Assembly (NCBI RefSeq): GCF_000525875.1
Contig: NZ_AODF01000012.1
Location: 1 to 33,314, forward strand
DNA: 33,314 nucleotides
Source: Listeria floridensis FSL S10-1187
GTDB lineage: Bacteria > Bacillota > Bacilli > Lactobacillales > Listeriaceae
Direction: 5' to 3'
Shown: one piece after another, positions 1-7,589 of the stretch
Layout of the letters: the number at the start of each line of letters is the position of its first letter
How positions within the stretch are numbered: the first letter of the stretch is position 1
The notes under the pieces: model-generated
What the model saw: only the letters and a program-made list of their open reading frames with translations
Databases searched by the model: none
What the model was told of the DNA's origin: nothing
Program-made: the position numbers and the translations under genes

Positions 1-30
1 TCGAATATCGTCTTGATGTTTGGATAACAT
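1..30 (-). CDS. 5' end of a leftward gene (10 codons only)
   Basis: The minus strand has an ATG at 30-28 preceded seven bases upstream by an AAGAGGTGA ribosome site, and ten open codons reading MLSKHQDDIR run off the left edge. A plausible promoter lies just upstream. Ten residues are too few to name the product. The start itself looks real because the ribosome site, spacing and promoter agree. Confidence 0.55.
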   Translation of the reverse strand, partial: MLSKHQDDIR

Positions 31-68
31 GTTCTTCACCTCTTGTTTTTTATGTCAGTTCTCTCCTT

Positions 69-97
69 AGTATAATCAAAAAAAAGACTGTAAACAA
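69..97 (-). promoter_or_regulatory. putative sigma-A promoter of the leftward gene
   Basis: On the minus strand TTGTTT (97-92) and TATACT (74-69) are separated by 17 bases, and the start codon follows about 40 bases later. The -35 element overlaps a hairpin. This is a motif match only. Confidence 0.4.
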
Positions 98-124
98 AGT
101 TTTTTCACTACTTTGTCTACAGTC
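86..124 (-). terminator. hairpin with a U-tract on the minus strand
   Basis: GACTGTAAACAAAG at 86-99 pairs with CTTTGTCTACAGTC at 111-124 with one mismatch. On the minus strand the stem is followed by eight T, so it looks like a rho-independent terminator. It lies upstream of the leftward gene, so its purpose is unclear. Confidence 0.5.
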
Positions 125-126
125 TG

Positions 127-161
127 AATGCTGTATCCTTTTTGGATACAGCATTTTTTTT
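127..161 (+). terminator. rho-independent terminator, plus strand
   Basis: AATGCTGTATCC (127-138) pairs perfectly with GGATACAGCATT (144-155) around a five-T loop, and a T-run follows. No plus-strand gene precedes it in the window. It may protect the carbonic anhydrase gene from read-through or be a relic of a rearrangement. Confidence 0.7.
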
Positions 162-311
162 GTGGGAAGGAAATGAATTTGGGGGCATAATGCAACAATT
201 GGCTAGAAAAAAACACGTTTTTCGCCGGCTTGTTCACAAAATATCTACAGATTTCGCCAGGCTTTTCCTGTATATTACTTAAGTAAGTTAAATATCAAGG
301 AGGTTAATGAA

Positions 312-1092
312 TTGAAAAAGGTTATGCCGCTTGCGGCCTCTTTATTAGCATGTTCACTTCTTTTTGCAGGTTGTTCAGATGGAAGCAGTACTGAAAAATC
401 GAGTGATAGTAAAACGAATAAAACAGAAACAAAAAAAAGAAGCGAAAAGTGAAAGTCATTTGAATTATGATGATCAGAAAGGCTGGGCATTCGAATCAGG
501 AGACTCTCAGTCGCCAATTAACATTGAACCGGCTAAAACGGAAGCAATGAAAGATACTGGAAAACTTGAATTGAATTATAGCGATACAGTTGTTGATGAA
601 GTTGATAATGGTCATGCTGTGCAAGTGGATGATACAGGTTCGGCTGTTATTAATGGACGTAGCTTTGAACTGACGCAATTTCATTTTCATGCAAAAAGCG
701 AACATACTGTTGACGGCAAACACTATCCGATTGAAGTGCATTTTGTCAATCAAGCACAAGATGGTCGCTTAGCAGTTGTTGGCGTCTTTTTCAAGGAAGG
801 TGCCGAAAATCCGGGTTTCCAAACGGTTCTTGATAATATCAAGAAAGGTGAAAAAGTTGAGGTTTCAAGCAAAATTGATGTAGCTAAGATGCTTCCAACA
901 AATCTATCTTACTACCATTACTTAGGCTCGCTCACAACACCGCCGCTCTCTGAGAATGTGGAATGGTACGTGATGAAAAATCCGGTTGAAGTATCAAAAG
1001 CGCAAATTGAAGCGTTTGAAAAATATTATGATGCCAATAACCGCGATACTCAACCACTTAATGATCGTAAAGTTCTCGAACACCAAGAATAA
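312..1092 (+). CDS. alpha-class carbonic anhydrase, lipoprotein (frameshifted in this sequence)
   Basis: This enzyme interconverts CO2 and bicarbonate at a zinc centre on the outer face of the membrane. Translation probably starts at TTG 312 behind AAGGAGG. The first 42 codons give a lipoprotein signal with lipobox LFAGC, then the frame stops at once. The catalytic part lies in the next frame. Deleting one A from the A8 run at 431-438 joins them into 259 residues. Family hallmarks are QSPINIEP near the N-terminus, FHFHAKSEHT and EVHF carrying the three zinc histidines, and GSLTTPPLSENVEW. An in-frame ATG at 364 lacks a ribosome site and would discard the signal peptide. The gene stands alone and ends in its own terminator. 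The family call is secure. Whether the frameshift is real is not. Confidence 0.9.
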
Positions 1093-1134
1093 ATCTTTCA
1101 TTCAAACTGCACGATTATAGGATAATGTAAATCT

Positions 1135-1188
1135 AAAAGATACAGGTTTTTCAATTTGATTAAAAATTGGAGGCTTGTATCTTTTTTT
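1135..1188 (+). terminator. terminator after carbonic anhydrase
   Basis: AAAAGATACAGG pairs with CTTGTATCTTTT with one G-U pair. A small inner stem (CAATTT/AAATTG) and a T-run follow the carbonic anhydrase stop codon at short distance. Confidence 0.65.
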
Positions 1189-1189
1189 G

Positions 1190-1560
1190 GTTAAAATTGC
1201 AAAAAAGACCATGTATTTTTAAAGCAAGGTTTTGTATAATAATGAAGATAGGAATCTCTATTTTGATAGGAGTTAGTCGATCTATTTCCTCTGTCAAGTA
1301 TTTCTGCGCACGTTATAAACTTCTAATAGGATTACACGATTATATTTAGTGTTCTCTTCTGCTTTTAAAGCTCCTTTTTCATCTTAACTGATATTTAGCA
1401 GTTCATGATGGATTCTTCATTTTTATTAAAACTCATTCTTCTTCTTTTTTAAGTCACCTCCTGTTTGAGTATGTATAAAACTGAGCAAGGAAAGAAGTAC
1501 GCCTTTTACTGGCGAATACTCATCAGAATAAAAACATAAACTACTGAATGTGGAAATATA
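1190..1560. other. gene-free stretch
   Basis: I see no convincing gene here. A 60-codon plus-strand frame at 1167-1349 overlaps the terminator, has no ribosome site and has no recognisable protein character. A perfect AGGAGGTGA lies on the minus strand near 1455-1463, but only a 13-codon frame follows it, at an overlong spacing. Confidence 0.5.
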
Positions 1561-1561
1561 T

Positions 1562-1579
1562 TGTCCGCATCTCTGGACA
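1562..1579. promoter_or_regulatory. inverted repeat upstream of the sugar operon
   Basis: TGTCC at 1562-1566 and GGACA at 1575-1579 form a spaced palindrome just upstream of the cre-like site. It could be an operator for a local regulator. No binding factor can be named. Confidence 0.3.
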
Positions 1580-1588
1580 CAGATTGAA

Positions 1589-1604
1589 GTGTAAACGCAT
1601 ACAA
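1589..1604 (+). promoter_or_regulatory. cre-like site (CcpA)
   Basis: GTGTAAACGCATACAA matches the catabolite-responsive element consensus WTGNAARCGNWWWCAW at all but the first base. It sits where the -35 region would be for the TATAAT at 1612-1617. This implies repression of the whole sugar operon by CcpA when preferred sugars are present. Confidence 0.7.
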
Positions 1605-1611
1605 AAGCGCT

Positions 1612-1617
1612 TATAAT
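1612..1617 (+). promoter_or_regulatory. -10 box of the sugar operon
   Basis: TATAAT lies 21 bases before the regulator's GTG start. No good -35 hexamer is present at 16-18 bases, so the promoter may depend on an activator. The operon's own PRD protein is a candidate. Confidence 0.45.
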
Positions 1618-1638
1618 AATAAATGTGAGGTGGTCATA

Positions 1639-3112
1639 GTGGTTTTCAGCACAAATGAAAGTAATTTGTTAAATGCGTTAAATTATGAAACTTTTACGTC
1701 TGCAAACGAACTCGCAAGTCAGCTTTTTGTATCGAATAAAACCATTTACCGGTTAGTAAAAAAAATCAATGTCATTGTTCAGGAAAGCTATCAAAAGCCG
1801 CTTGTGCTGTCCGAAGCAGGGAAAGGATACATTTTAAACTCGGCATTCATCCACGTTAATGTTCAGCCTTCTGTCAATTATAAGGAAGAAAATGAGCTAA
1901 ATGATGTGCTTCTGTCGCTGCTCTTTAAGCACCCAAATAAAGAAAGTCGCAAAGTTTTCAGGTTTGAGTATGTGAGCGAGAGTACAGCAGATCGCTTGAT
2001 TAAGAAGCTTGATAAACGACTTTTTAACGACTACCAGATTCGGCTGCGGCTCAGCCAAGATTTTGTCTGGGTTGAAGGCAGGGAGCAGGATGTCCGAAAA
2101 GCGATTCATAAGATTATTCTTGAAACCCACCATCTGAGTGCGCTTGAGGAAATCGGAATTAGGCTTAACGAATTTGATAAGCATTTTCTGGATAAGCAGC
2201 TAGGTTTGCTTGAGGAAACGATCGGCGAAACGATCAATTATCCTTATGACATTACACTTTACACTCACATTTATATGCTGATTAAAAGGTATCGCGAAGG
2301 AGATGCAGCTTATTTAAGAAAACAAGAACCGCTTGAACAAGAAGAACGTAAGCTTATGGAGGCCAATAAACGGCTTGCGGAAGCAGCTTCTCAGATCAAA
2401 TGGAATATCGAACGGTATTTAAATCTTGAACTAAGCGAAATCGAAGAATTCTTTATCTTTCAAAATCTCTATTCGATCAATATTCAAGAGCGGGAAAGCA
2501 GTAATGTGGATAAAAGTTTGGCTGAATTAATCGCAAATACACTGATTATCAAATTTTTCAATATCTCGGATAAATCGCTTTTGCCAAGTTGCCGCTCGCT
2601 TTATGAAGATATCTACCAGCACACTTTACCGATGCTAAGCCGCTTGCGACATGGTATTACGGTAGAAAACAACTTGCTTGAAGAGGAAAAGGTGGAATTT
2701 AGAGATACGTTTCACAAGCTTAAGCAGATTGTTGCAGAAATCAATGCCGAGTTAATGTTTGATACAAAAATTGAAGAAGAAGAAATCGGCTACTTAACAC
2801 TTTATTTCGAGAAGTACAAAATCAGCAAAGATCAAGCAAAAAAACGTGTTGCTGGTATGTTCGACAGGGATAGGAACGTCTGAACTTCTTAAGATTCGGC
2901 TGGAGAAAAACTTTCAAAATATAAATATTGTGGCCACGATGAGTGAAAGACAAATGATGAAAAATAAGGGGTTTTTGGATGAAAATATCGACGTGATTCT
3001 TTCCACACTAAGAATGCCTTTAAAATCGATTGACCTTCCTGTACTTACGATCAGCCCCCTTTTGACAAGCCAAGATATTCAAAAAATAAATTATATGTTA
3101 AAGGAGTCATAA
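1639..3112 (+). CDS. PRD-domain transcriptional regulator with C-terminal PTS IIB-like domain (frameshifted)
   Basis: This is a sugar-operon activator or antiterminator of the BglG/MtlR type, controlled by PTS phosphorylation. Domain order in the restored 490-residue protein is an N-terminal winged helix (ELASQLFVSNKTIYRLVKKI), a second Mga-like helix-turn-helix near 95-140, PRD1 with THIYMLIKRYREG, PRD2 with YQHTLPMLSRLRHG and EIGYLTLYFEKY, then a GatB-like IIB domain with the phosphorylatable cysteine in VLLVCSTGIGTSE. The first frame stops at 2883, just as the IIB domain begins. Removing one A from the A7 run at 2838-2844 fuses the two parts. GTG 1639 is preferred because GAGGTGG lies five bases upstream; GTG 1630 overlaps that site. 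PTS IIA follows after two bases. There is no separate C-terminal IIA domain. Confidence 0.88.
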
Positions 3113-3114
3113 CC

Positions 3115-3576
3115 ATGGAAAAGATCGTGTTAGACCAAGTAATTCATAAAGAGTTGATAACGATTGACTCTAAAGCGGGAAATAAAGATGAGGTCTTAAG
3201 GGAACTGGTTCATCTGCTCTATCAAAATGACTATATCAGTGATGAAGCAGAGTTTCTGAAAGATGTTTATTTGAGAGAAATGGAAGGCGAAACGGGTATT
3301 GGGCAAGGGATTGCCATTCCGCACGGTAAGTCTCTTTCGGTTAAAACGACGACAATTGCTGTTGCGAAACTCGCGGAGCCGATTGAATGGGAGACGCTCG
3401 ACGGGGAAGCTGTTCAAGTGGTCATCATGTTTGCGGTGAAGGATTCGGATGTGAATACAACGCATGTGCTTCTCTTGCAACAAGTCGCAACTCTGCTTGC
3501 GGATGAACTGTTTTTAGATGATTTAAAGGGTGTTACATCGGTTGATGAAATGTATCAACTGGTTACAAATAAATAA
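3115..3576 (+). CDS. PTS fructose-type EIIA component
   Basis: This cytoplasmic protein passes phosphate from HPr to the IIB subunit of the sugar transporter encoded downstream. It is 153 residues long, the usual size of a free-standing IIA of the fructose/mannitol family (PTS_EIIA_2). The active-site histidine lies in GIAIPHGK near residue 68. The C-terminal half has the family pattern HVLLLQQVATLLAD. AAAGGAG precedes the ATG. It begins two bases after the regulator's stop, which suggests translational coupling, and it may phosphorylate both IIB and the regulator's PRDs. Confidence 0.92.
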   Translation: MEKIVLDQVIHKELITIDSKAGNKDEVLRELVHLLYQNDYISDEAEFLKDVYLREMEGETGIGQGIAIPHGKSLSVKTTTIAVAKLAEPIEWETLDGEAVQVVIMFAVKDSDVNTTHVLLLQQVATLLADELFLDDLKGVTSVDEMYQLVTNK

Positions 3577-3609
3577 AAAATTCGTGAGGGAAATAGGAGT
3601 GTGTAAATT

Positions 3610-4482
3610 ATGTTAGTATCTGGAAAAGAAATTTTAGCGGTGGCAAAAGAACAAGGATTCGCGGTACCAGCTTTTAATGCAGGATCTGGTCAGCTACTTA
3701 ATGCAGTGATGGAAGCATGTGAGGAGGCGCAGTCGCCGGTTATGATTGCGATTCACCCGGATGAGCTCAGCTTTTTAACAGATAGCTTTGTTGCACAAGT
3801 GAAAGATTTAGCGAACCATACGAAGATCCCAGTTTGTATCCACTTAGATCATGGGGCAAGTTATGAGCAAGTGATTCATGCGATTCAACTTGGATTCACT
3901 TCGGTGATGATTGACGCGTCGCATTTGCCATATGAGGATAATGTGGCGAGCTCGCAAAGGGTAGTTGCTGCTGCTCACGCGGTTGGGGTATCTGTTGAAG
4001 CAGAACTTGGTACAATCGGCGATACAGGGAACACAGTTGAAGGCGGAGTTAGTGAAGTGATTTACACGGATCCGAAAGTGGCACAAGATTTCATCGACAA
4101 AACGGGCGTCGATAGTCTCGCTGTGGCAATTGGAACTGCCCACGGGATTTATCCAAAAGATGTTGATCCGAAACTGCGTCTCGATATTTTAGAGGAAATT
4201 GAAAAAGCGACGGACATTCCACTTGTCTTGCACGGTGGTTCTAGCAATCCAGATGAAGAGATTGCAAAAGCTGTGACGATGGGTGTAAATAAAATCAATA
4301 TTTCAAGTGATATTAAGATTGTATTTGCGAATAAATTACGCGAAATTTTAAATGCGGGCAATATGGAGATTCGTGAGCCGAATGTGCTTTTCCCACCTTG
4401 TATGGAAGAAACGAAAAAAGTGGCTTTAGAAAAAATCAAATTGTTTAAATCGGATGATAAAGCGAAATTCTATTTCAAATAA
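3610..4482 (+). CDS. class II ketose-bisphosphate (fructose/tagatose-type) aldolase
   Basis: This zinc enzyme cleaves a ketose phosphate into dihydroxyacetone phosphate and an aldehyde. It has 290 residues, typical of the GatY/KbaY/FbaA class. Visible motifs are VPAFNAGSG at the N-terminus, CIHLDHGAS carrying the catalytic Asp and a zinc His, SVEAELGTIGD, AIGTAHGIY and LVLHGGSSNPDEE with a further zinc His, and KINISSDIK for phosphate binding. Its place between IIA and IIB makes it the likely cleaving enzyme for the PTS-imported sugar phosphate. The substrate could be fructose, tagatose or a pentulose 1-phosphate, which sequence alone does not settle. Confidence 0.9.
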   Translation: MLVSGKEILAVAKEQGFAVPAFNAGSGQLLNAVMEACEEAQSPVMIAIHPDELSFLTDSFVAQVKDLANHTKIPVCIHLDHGASYEQVIHAIQLGFTSVMIDASHLPYEDNVASSQRVVAAAHAVGVSVEAELGTIGDTGNTVEGGVSEVIYTDPKVAQDFIDKTGVDSLAVAIGTAHGIYPKDVDPKLRLDILEEIEKATDIPLVLHGGSSNPDEEIAKAVTMGVNKINISSDIKIVFANKLREILNAGNMEIREPNVLFPPCMEETKKVALEKIKLFKSDDKAKFYFK

Positions 4483-4517
4483 ATCAGATTTTTAATAAGG
4501 CAAGGAGGAAAAAAACG

Positions 4518-4820
4518 ATGAATATTATTGGGATTGCAGCATGTACGGCTGGGATTGCGCATACGTATATTGCAAAGGAAAAATTGATCAAGGCTGCTGA
4601 AAGCCGCGGTCACGCGATTCATATTGAAACGCAAGGTCTTGCGGGCACACAAGATGCTTTGTCGAAAGAGCAGATTGACGCGGCAGATATTGTTGTCATT
4701 GCTGCGGATATCAAGGTCAATGGTCGAGATCGTTTTAAAAATAAAAAAATTGTGGAAGTTCCTACGAGTTTAGTTGTTAAGTCGCCGAATAAGTTAGTGG
4801 AAAAGGTTGAACAAATTTAA
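4518..4820 (+). CDS. PTS fructose-type EIIB component
   Basis: This 100-residue domain takes phosphate from IIA and gives it to the sugar bound in IIC. The N-terminal IGIAACTAGIAHTYIAKE is the fructose-type IIB active-site loop, with the phosphocysteine at about residue 9. A strong AAGGAGG lies upstream. IIB and IIC are separate proteins here, whereas many fructose permeases fuse them. A stem-loop separates the two genes. Confidence 0.93.
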   Translation: MNIIGIAACTAGIAHTYIAKEKLIKAAESRGHAIHIETQGLAGTQDALSKEQIDAADIVVIAADIKVNGRDRFKNKKIVEVPTSLVVKSPNKLVEKVEQI

Positions 4821-4838
4821 GCAGTTTTATAAAAAGCG

Positions 4839-4874
4839 GGCAAGGTATAGGCCAGCAAATGGATATACCTTGCC
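4839..4874 (+). promoter_or_regulatory. intercistronic stem-loop between IIB and IIC
   Basis: GGCAAGGTATA (4839-4849) pairs perfectly with TATACCTTGCC (4864-4874), then TTTAGGAGG follows. The T-run is short, so this may be a partial terminator or an mRNA processing or stability element. The IIC ribosome site lies immediately after the stem. Confidence 0.5.
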
Positions 4875-4890
4875 TTTAGGAGGAAAACTC

Positions 4891-5988
4891 ATGGGAGTAC
4901 TGAAAGATATTGGTTTTAAAAAGCATTTAATGACAGCGATTTCATTTTTTCTGCCAATTATAGTAGCTTCTGGTTTCTTACTCGCAATTGGGAATATGAC
5001 AGGCGGTGCTACGATTGAAAACTTTAAGGATGGTTTTTCGTTTGCAGATGCGCTTACGACGATGGGCGGTTATGGTTTAGGACTCCTGCCAATGATTGTT
5101 TCGACGGCGATTGCTTATTCGATTGCGGATAAGCCGGGGATCGCCCCGGGGCTGATTGTCGGAATGGTAGCAAATGGAATTGGGACGGGATTCTTGGGTG
5201 GTTTAGTCGGAGGCTATATTTCTGGTATTATTGTGGTTTTAATTGTTACTTATATTAAGGTGCCTCGCTGGATGGAAGGCCTGATGCCGACGCTTGTAAC
5301 ACCGTTTATCAGTACGCTTATCGCTGGGGTAATTATGTATTATGTGGTTGGAACGCCGATTACATGGTTTACAGAGATGCTTACTGGATACTTAGGAAAC
5401 TTAAATACTTCTTCCTTGTTTGTTTACGGCGCGATTATTGGAATTCTTGCTTCGATTGATTACGGCGGAGCAATTAACAAAGTGGTTTTTGCTTTCGTTT
5501 TCGCACTGTTTTCAGAAGGGATTTATGAGCCGATTACGGTTCTCATTTTAGCATCTATGGTGACACCGTTTGGTTTGACAATGGCGTACTTTTTAGGAAA
5601 AGTCATTCGGAAGAATATTTTCAACAAACAAGAAATTGAGACGTTAAAAACAGCATTTCCAATGGGGATTTGCCAAATTACGGAAGGTTGTTTCCCAATT
5701 GTTCTGAACGATCTGCTACGATGTGTGATTGCAACGGGAATCGGTGGGGCTGTCGGCGGCGGACTCAGTATGCTTTGGGGCGCAGACAGTCATATTCCGG
5801 CATCTGGTATGTTTGCAGTACCGACGATGACGCATCCGTGGGCGTTTCTTGCGGCGCTTTTCATCGGTTCACTTGTGACGGCAGTTTCGATTTTGGTACT
5901 GAAAAAACGTGTTGACCCGAACGAAGCGGTTGTTGTGGAGGAAAAAGAGGAAGAAGAGATTGCTTGGGATGAACTGAAAATCAGCTAA
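4891..5988 (+). CDS. PTS fructose-type EIIC permease
   Basis: This membrane subunit binds the sugar and moves it inward as it is phosphorylated. The protein is about 365 residues with some nine or ten hydrophobic segments, and it has the fructose-IIC signatures KHLMTAISFFLPIIVASGF near the start, PGIAPGLIVGM, and PMGICQITEGCFPI with the conserved glutamate. ATG 4891 is chosen because AGGAGG lies nine bases upstream. An open frame back to 4807 runs through the intercistronic hairpin and is not membrane-like. The C-terminal tail is acidic (EEKEEEE). Confidence 0.92.
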   Translation: MGVLKDIGFKKHLMTAISFFLPIIVASGFLLAIGNMTGGATIENFKDGFSFADALTTMGGYGLGLLPMIVSTAIAYSIADKPGIAPGLIVGMVANGIGTGFLGGLVGGYISGIIVVLIVTYIKVPRWMEGLMPTLVTPFISTLIAGVIMYYVVGTPITWFTEMLTGYLGNLNTSSLFVYGAIIGILASIDYGGAINKVVFAFVFALFSEGIYEPITVLILASMVTPFGLTMAYFLGKVIRKNIFNKQEIETLKTAFPMGICQITEGCFPIVLNDLLRCVIATGIGGAVGGGLSMLWGADSHIPASGMFAVPTMTHPWAFLAALFIGSLVTAVSILVLKKRVDPNEAVVVEEKEEEEIAWDELKIS

Positions 5989-6013
5989 CAAATTAATGAC
6001 AGGAGGGAAAAAC

Positions 6014-6541
6014 GTGGATTACAAAGCAATAGTGAAACAAGCTTTCCTAGATTCCAATATTCATTTTACGGAAGCTGAACTTGAAAGTATTGACTATGCT
6101 GATTTTGGACTTGATCAGATTGAAACGGAAGGCTTGAATTTGATTGTCTATGTCAATAATGATACGTATTGCGCGAAAGAAATGGTGTTGCTTCCGGGAC
6201 AAACGTGTCCGGAGCATCGCCATCCGCGCCGCGGCGCGGATGGCGAAATCGCTGGGAAACGCGAAACATTTCGCTGCCGGAAAGGAAAGGTCTATCTTTA
6301 TGTGGAAGGTGAACCGAATGTGGCACAGATTGAAAGTAAGCTACCTCATGGACATGAAGCTTATTATACGGTCATGCACGAAATTGAACTTGGTCCTGGT
6401 GAGCAGTATACAATCGAGCCGGATACGCTGCACTGGTTTCAAGCAGGCGAAGCAGGTGCGGTCATTTCGGAATTTTCGACGCCAAGCGACGATCCGAGCG
6501 ACATTTTTACCAACCCGAACATTAAACGTGTGACAGAATAA
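6014..6541 (+). CDS. D-lyxose ketol-isomerase (cupin)
   Basis: This enzyme interconverts D-lyxose and D-xylulose, and family members also act on D-mannose/D-fructose. The 175-residue protein is a single-domain metal-binding cupin with the metal ligands in CPEHRHPRR, a downstream glutamate and DTLHWFQAG. GTG 6014 is the likely start because ACAGGAGGG ends six bases before it. The in-frame ATG at 5996 lies upstream of that ribosome site. Its product is the substrate of the xylulokinase at the end of the operon, which supports the assignment. Confidence 0.85.
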   Translation: MDYKAIVKQAFLDSNIHFTEAELESIDYADFGLDQIETEGLNLIVYVNNDTYCAKEMVLLPGQTCPEHRHPRRGADGEIAGKRETFRCRKGKVYLYVEGEPNVAQIESKLPHGHEAYYTVMHEIELGPGEQYTIEPDTLHWFQAGEAGAVISEFSTPSDDPSDIFTNPNIKRVTE

Positions 6542-6548
6542 ATTTCAG

Positions 6549-6590
6549 AGACTTGTGCTTCCAAGAAGAAGTTCAAGTCTTTTTTTATGG
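6549..6590 (+). terminator. stem-loop with T-run inside the operon
   Basis: AGACTTG and CAAGTCT close a hairpin with an inner TTC/GAA stem, followed by seven T. It would cut transcription partly between the isomerase and the epimerase, or mark the end of one transcript. Confidence 0.6.
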
Positions 6591-6599
6591 AGGAGAAAA

Positions 6600-7572
6600 A
6601 TGGAAACGTATACTTTAGAAACCGAGCAAGTCTTGATTGAATTTATTGCCCTTGGCGGCGTGATTACAAAGATGATCAATAAAAAAAACGAAGACCAATT
6701 ACGTGCTCTGCTATGCTGATTATGCGCGCTATTATGATAGTCCTTATTTTTTCGGCGCAACGATTGGACGAAATGCTGGGCGAACTTATCCGGCGTTTTA
6801 TCGCAACTGGCAAGGTGAAAGGGTAAAGCTTGATTGTAATGAAGGACATGTTCATCTTCATGGTGGACAAAAAGGAATGCATACGGTTTTATGGGATGTT
6901 CGCCGTGTGAGCGATACAGAATATGAACTTTTTTATACGGATAATGATTCACCATATGAAGAAATGGATTTTCGGCTTGTTTACCGGTTGGATCGGAATA
7001 AATTTCGGATAGATATTTACGGCAAAGCGGCGCACCCAACGATTGCGAACGTGACGAACCATTCCTATTTTAATTTGAATCACGATAAAGAAACCATTTT
7101 GCATCATCAACTTCAAACGGCAGAAGCGAGCATTCAGTTGATTGATTCGCAATTTGTTCCAACGGGAGCCTATGACGACTTTAAGACGGATTCAAAAGAG
7201 TTTGAAGCCTTTAATTTTAATGCTGCTGCTCCAATCGAGAAAGCCCTGCAAACAAATACGGCTCTATCACGAATTTGTGAGGGTGGAATTGATCTGGCAT
7301 ATTGTTATCATCATCCTGCAGAAGAAAGCGAAAAAATCCGATTGTCGAATCGTGATGGAAGCAATACGCTGATTATTCATTCAGATCAAGAAGCCTGCGT
7401 GATTTATACAGCAAATAAAATTACGGAACAAGTTGAAATCAACAATGGAAAACAGCTAGAAAAATATCACGGGATTACGTTTGAAATGCAGCGGAAACCG
7501 AATTATGTACATGAAGAAGAAGCGATTTTAACAGACAGCTATCAAGCGTTTACAGAATATGAAATTATCTGA
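6600..7572 (+). CDS. aldose 1-epimerase (galactose mutarotase family), frameshifted
   Basis: This enzyme interconverts alpha and beta anomers of aldoses so that the right form reaches the isomerase. ATG 6600 follows GGAGGAG, but its frame stops after about 39 codons. Deleting one A from the A8 run at 6681-6688 gives one 323-residue protein that reads through NYVLCYADY into ATIGRNAGR. Family signatures are GRNAGRTYPAFY, HLHGGQKG with a catalytic histidine, NVTNHSYFNL with the second, and a conserved acidic stretch near ITFEMQ. It sits 17 bases before xylulokinase in the same operon. Confidence 0.87.
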
Positions 7573-7589
7573 GAGAGGAGTGAAGAAAA

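Noticed and set aside
431..438. Phase-variable expression of carbonic anhydrase through the A8 run
   Set aside because: A8 runs can slip, but similar extra bases in T4, A5 and GG elsewhere in the window make a common sequencing cause more likely.
1167..1349. 60-codon plus-strand frame after carbonic anhydrase
   Set aside because: It begins inside the terminator and has no ribosome site and no recognisable protein character.
1380..1465. Perfect AGGAGGTGA on the minus strand followed by a short peptide frame
   Set aside because: The first ATG is about 17 bases away and yields only 13 codons; a functional peptide cannot be supported.
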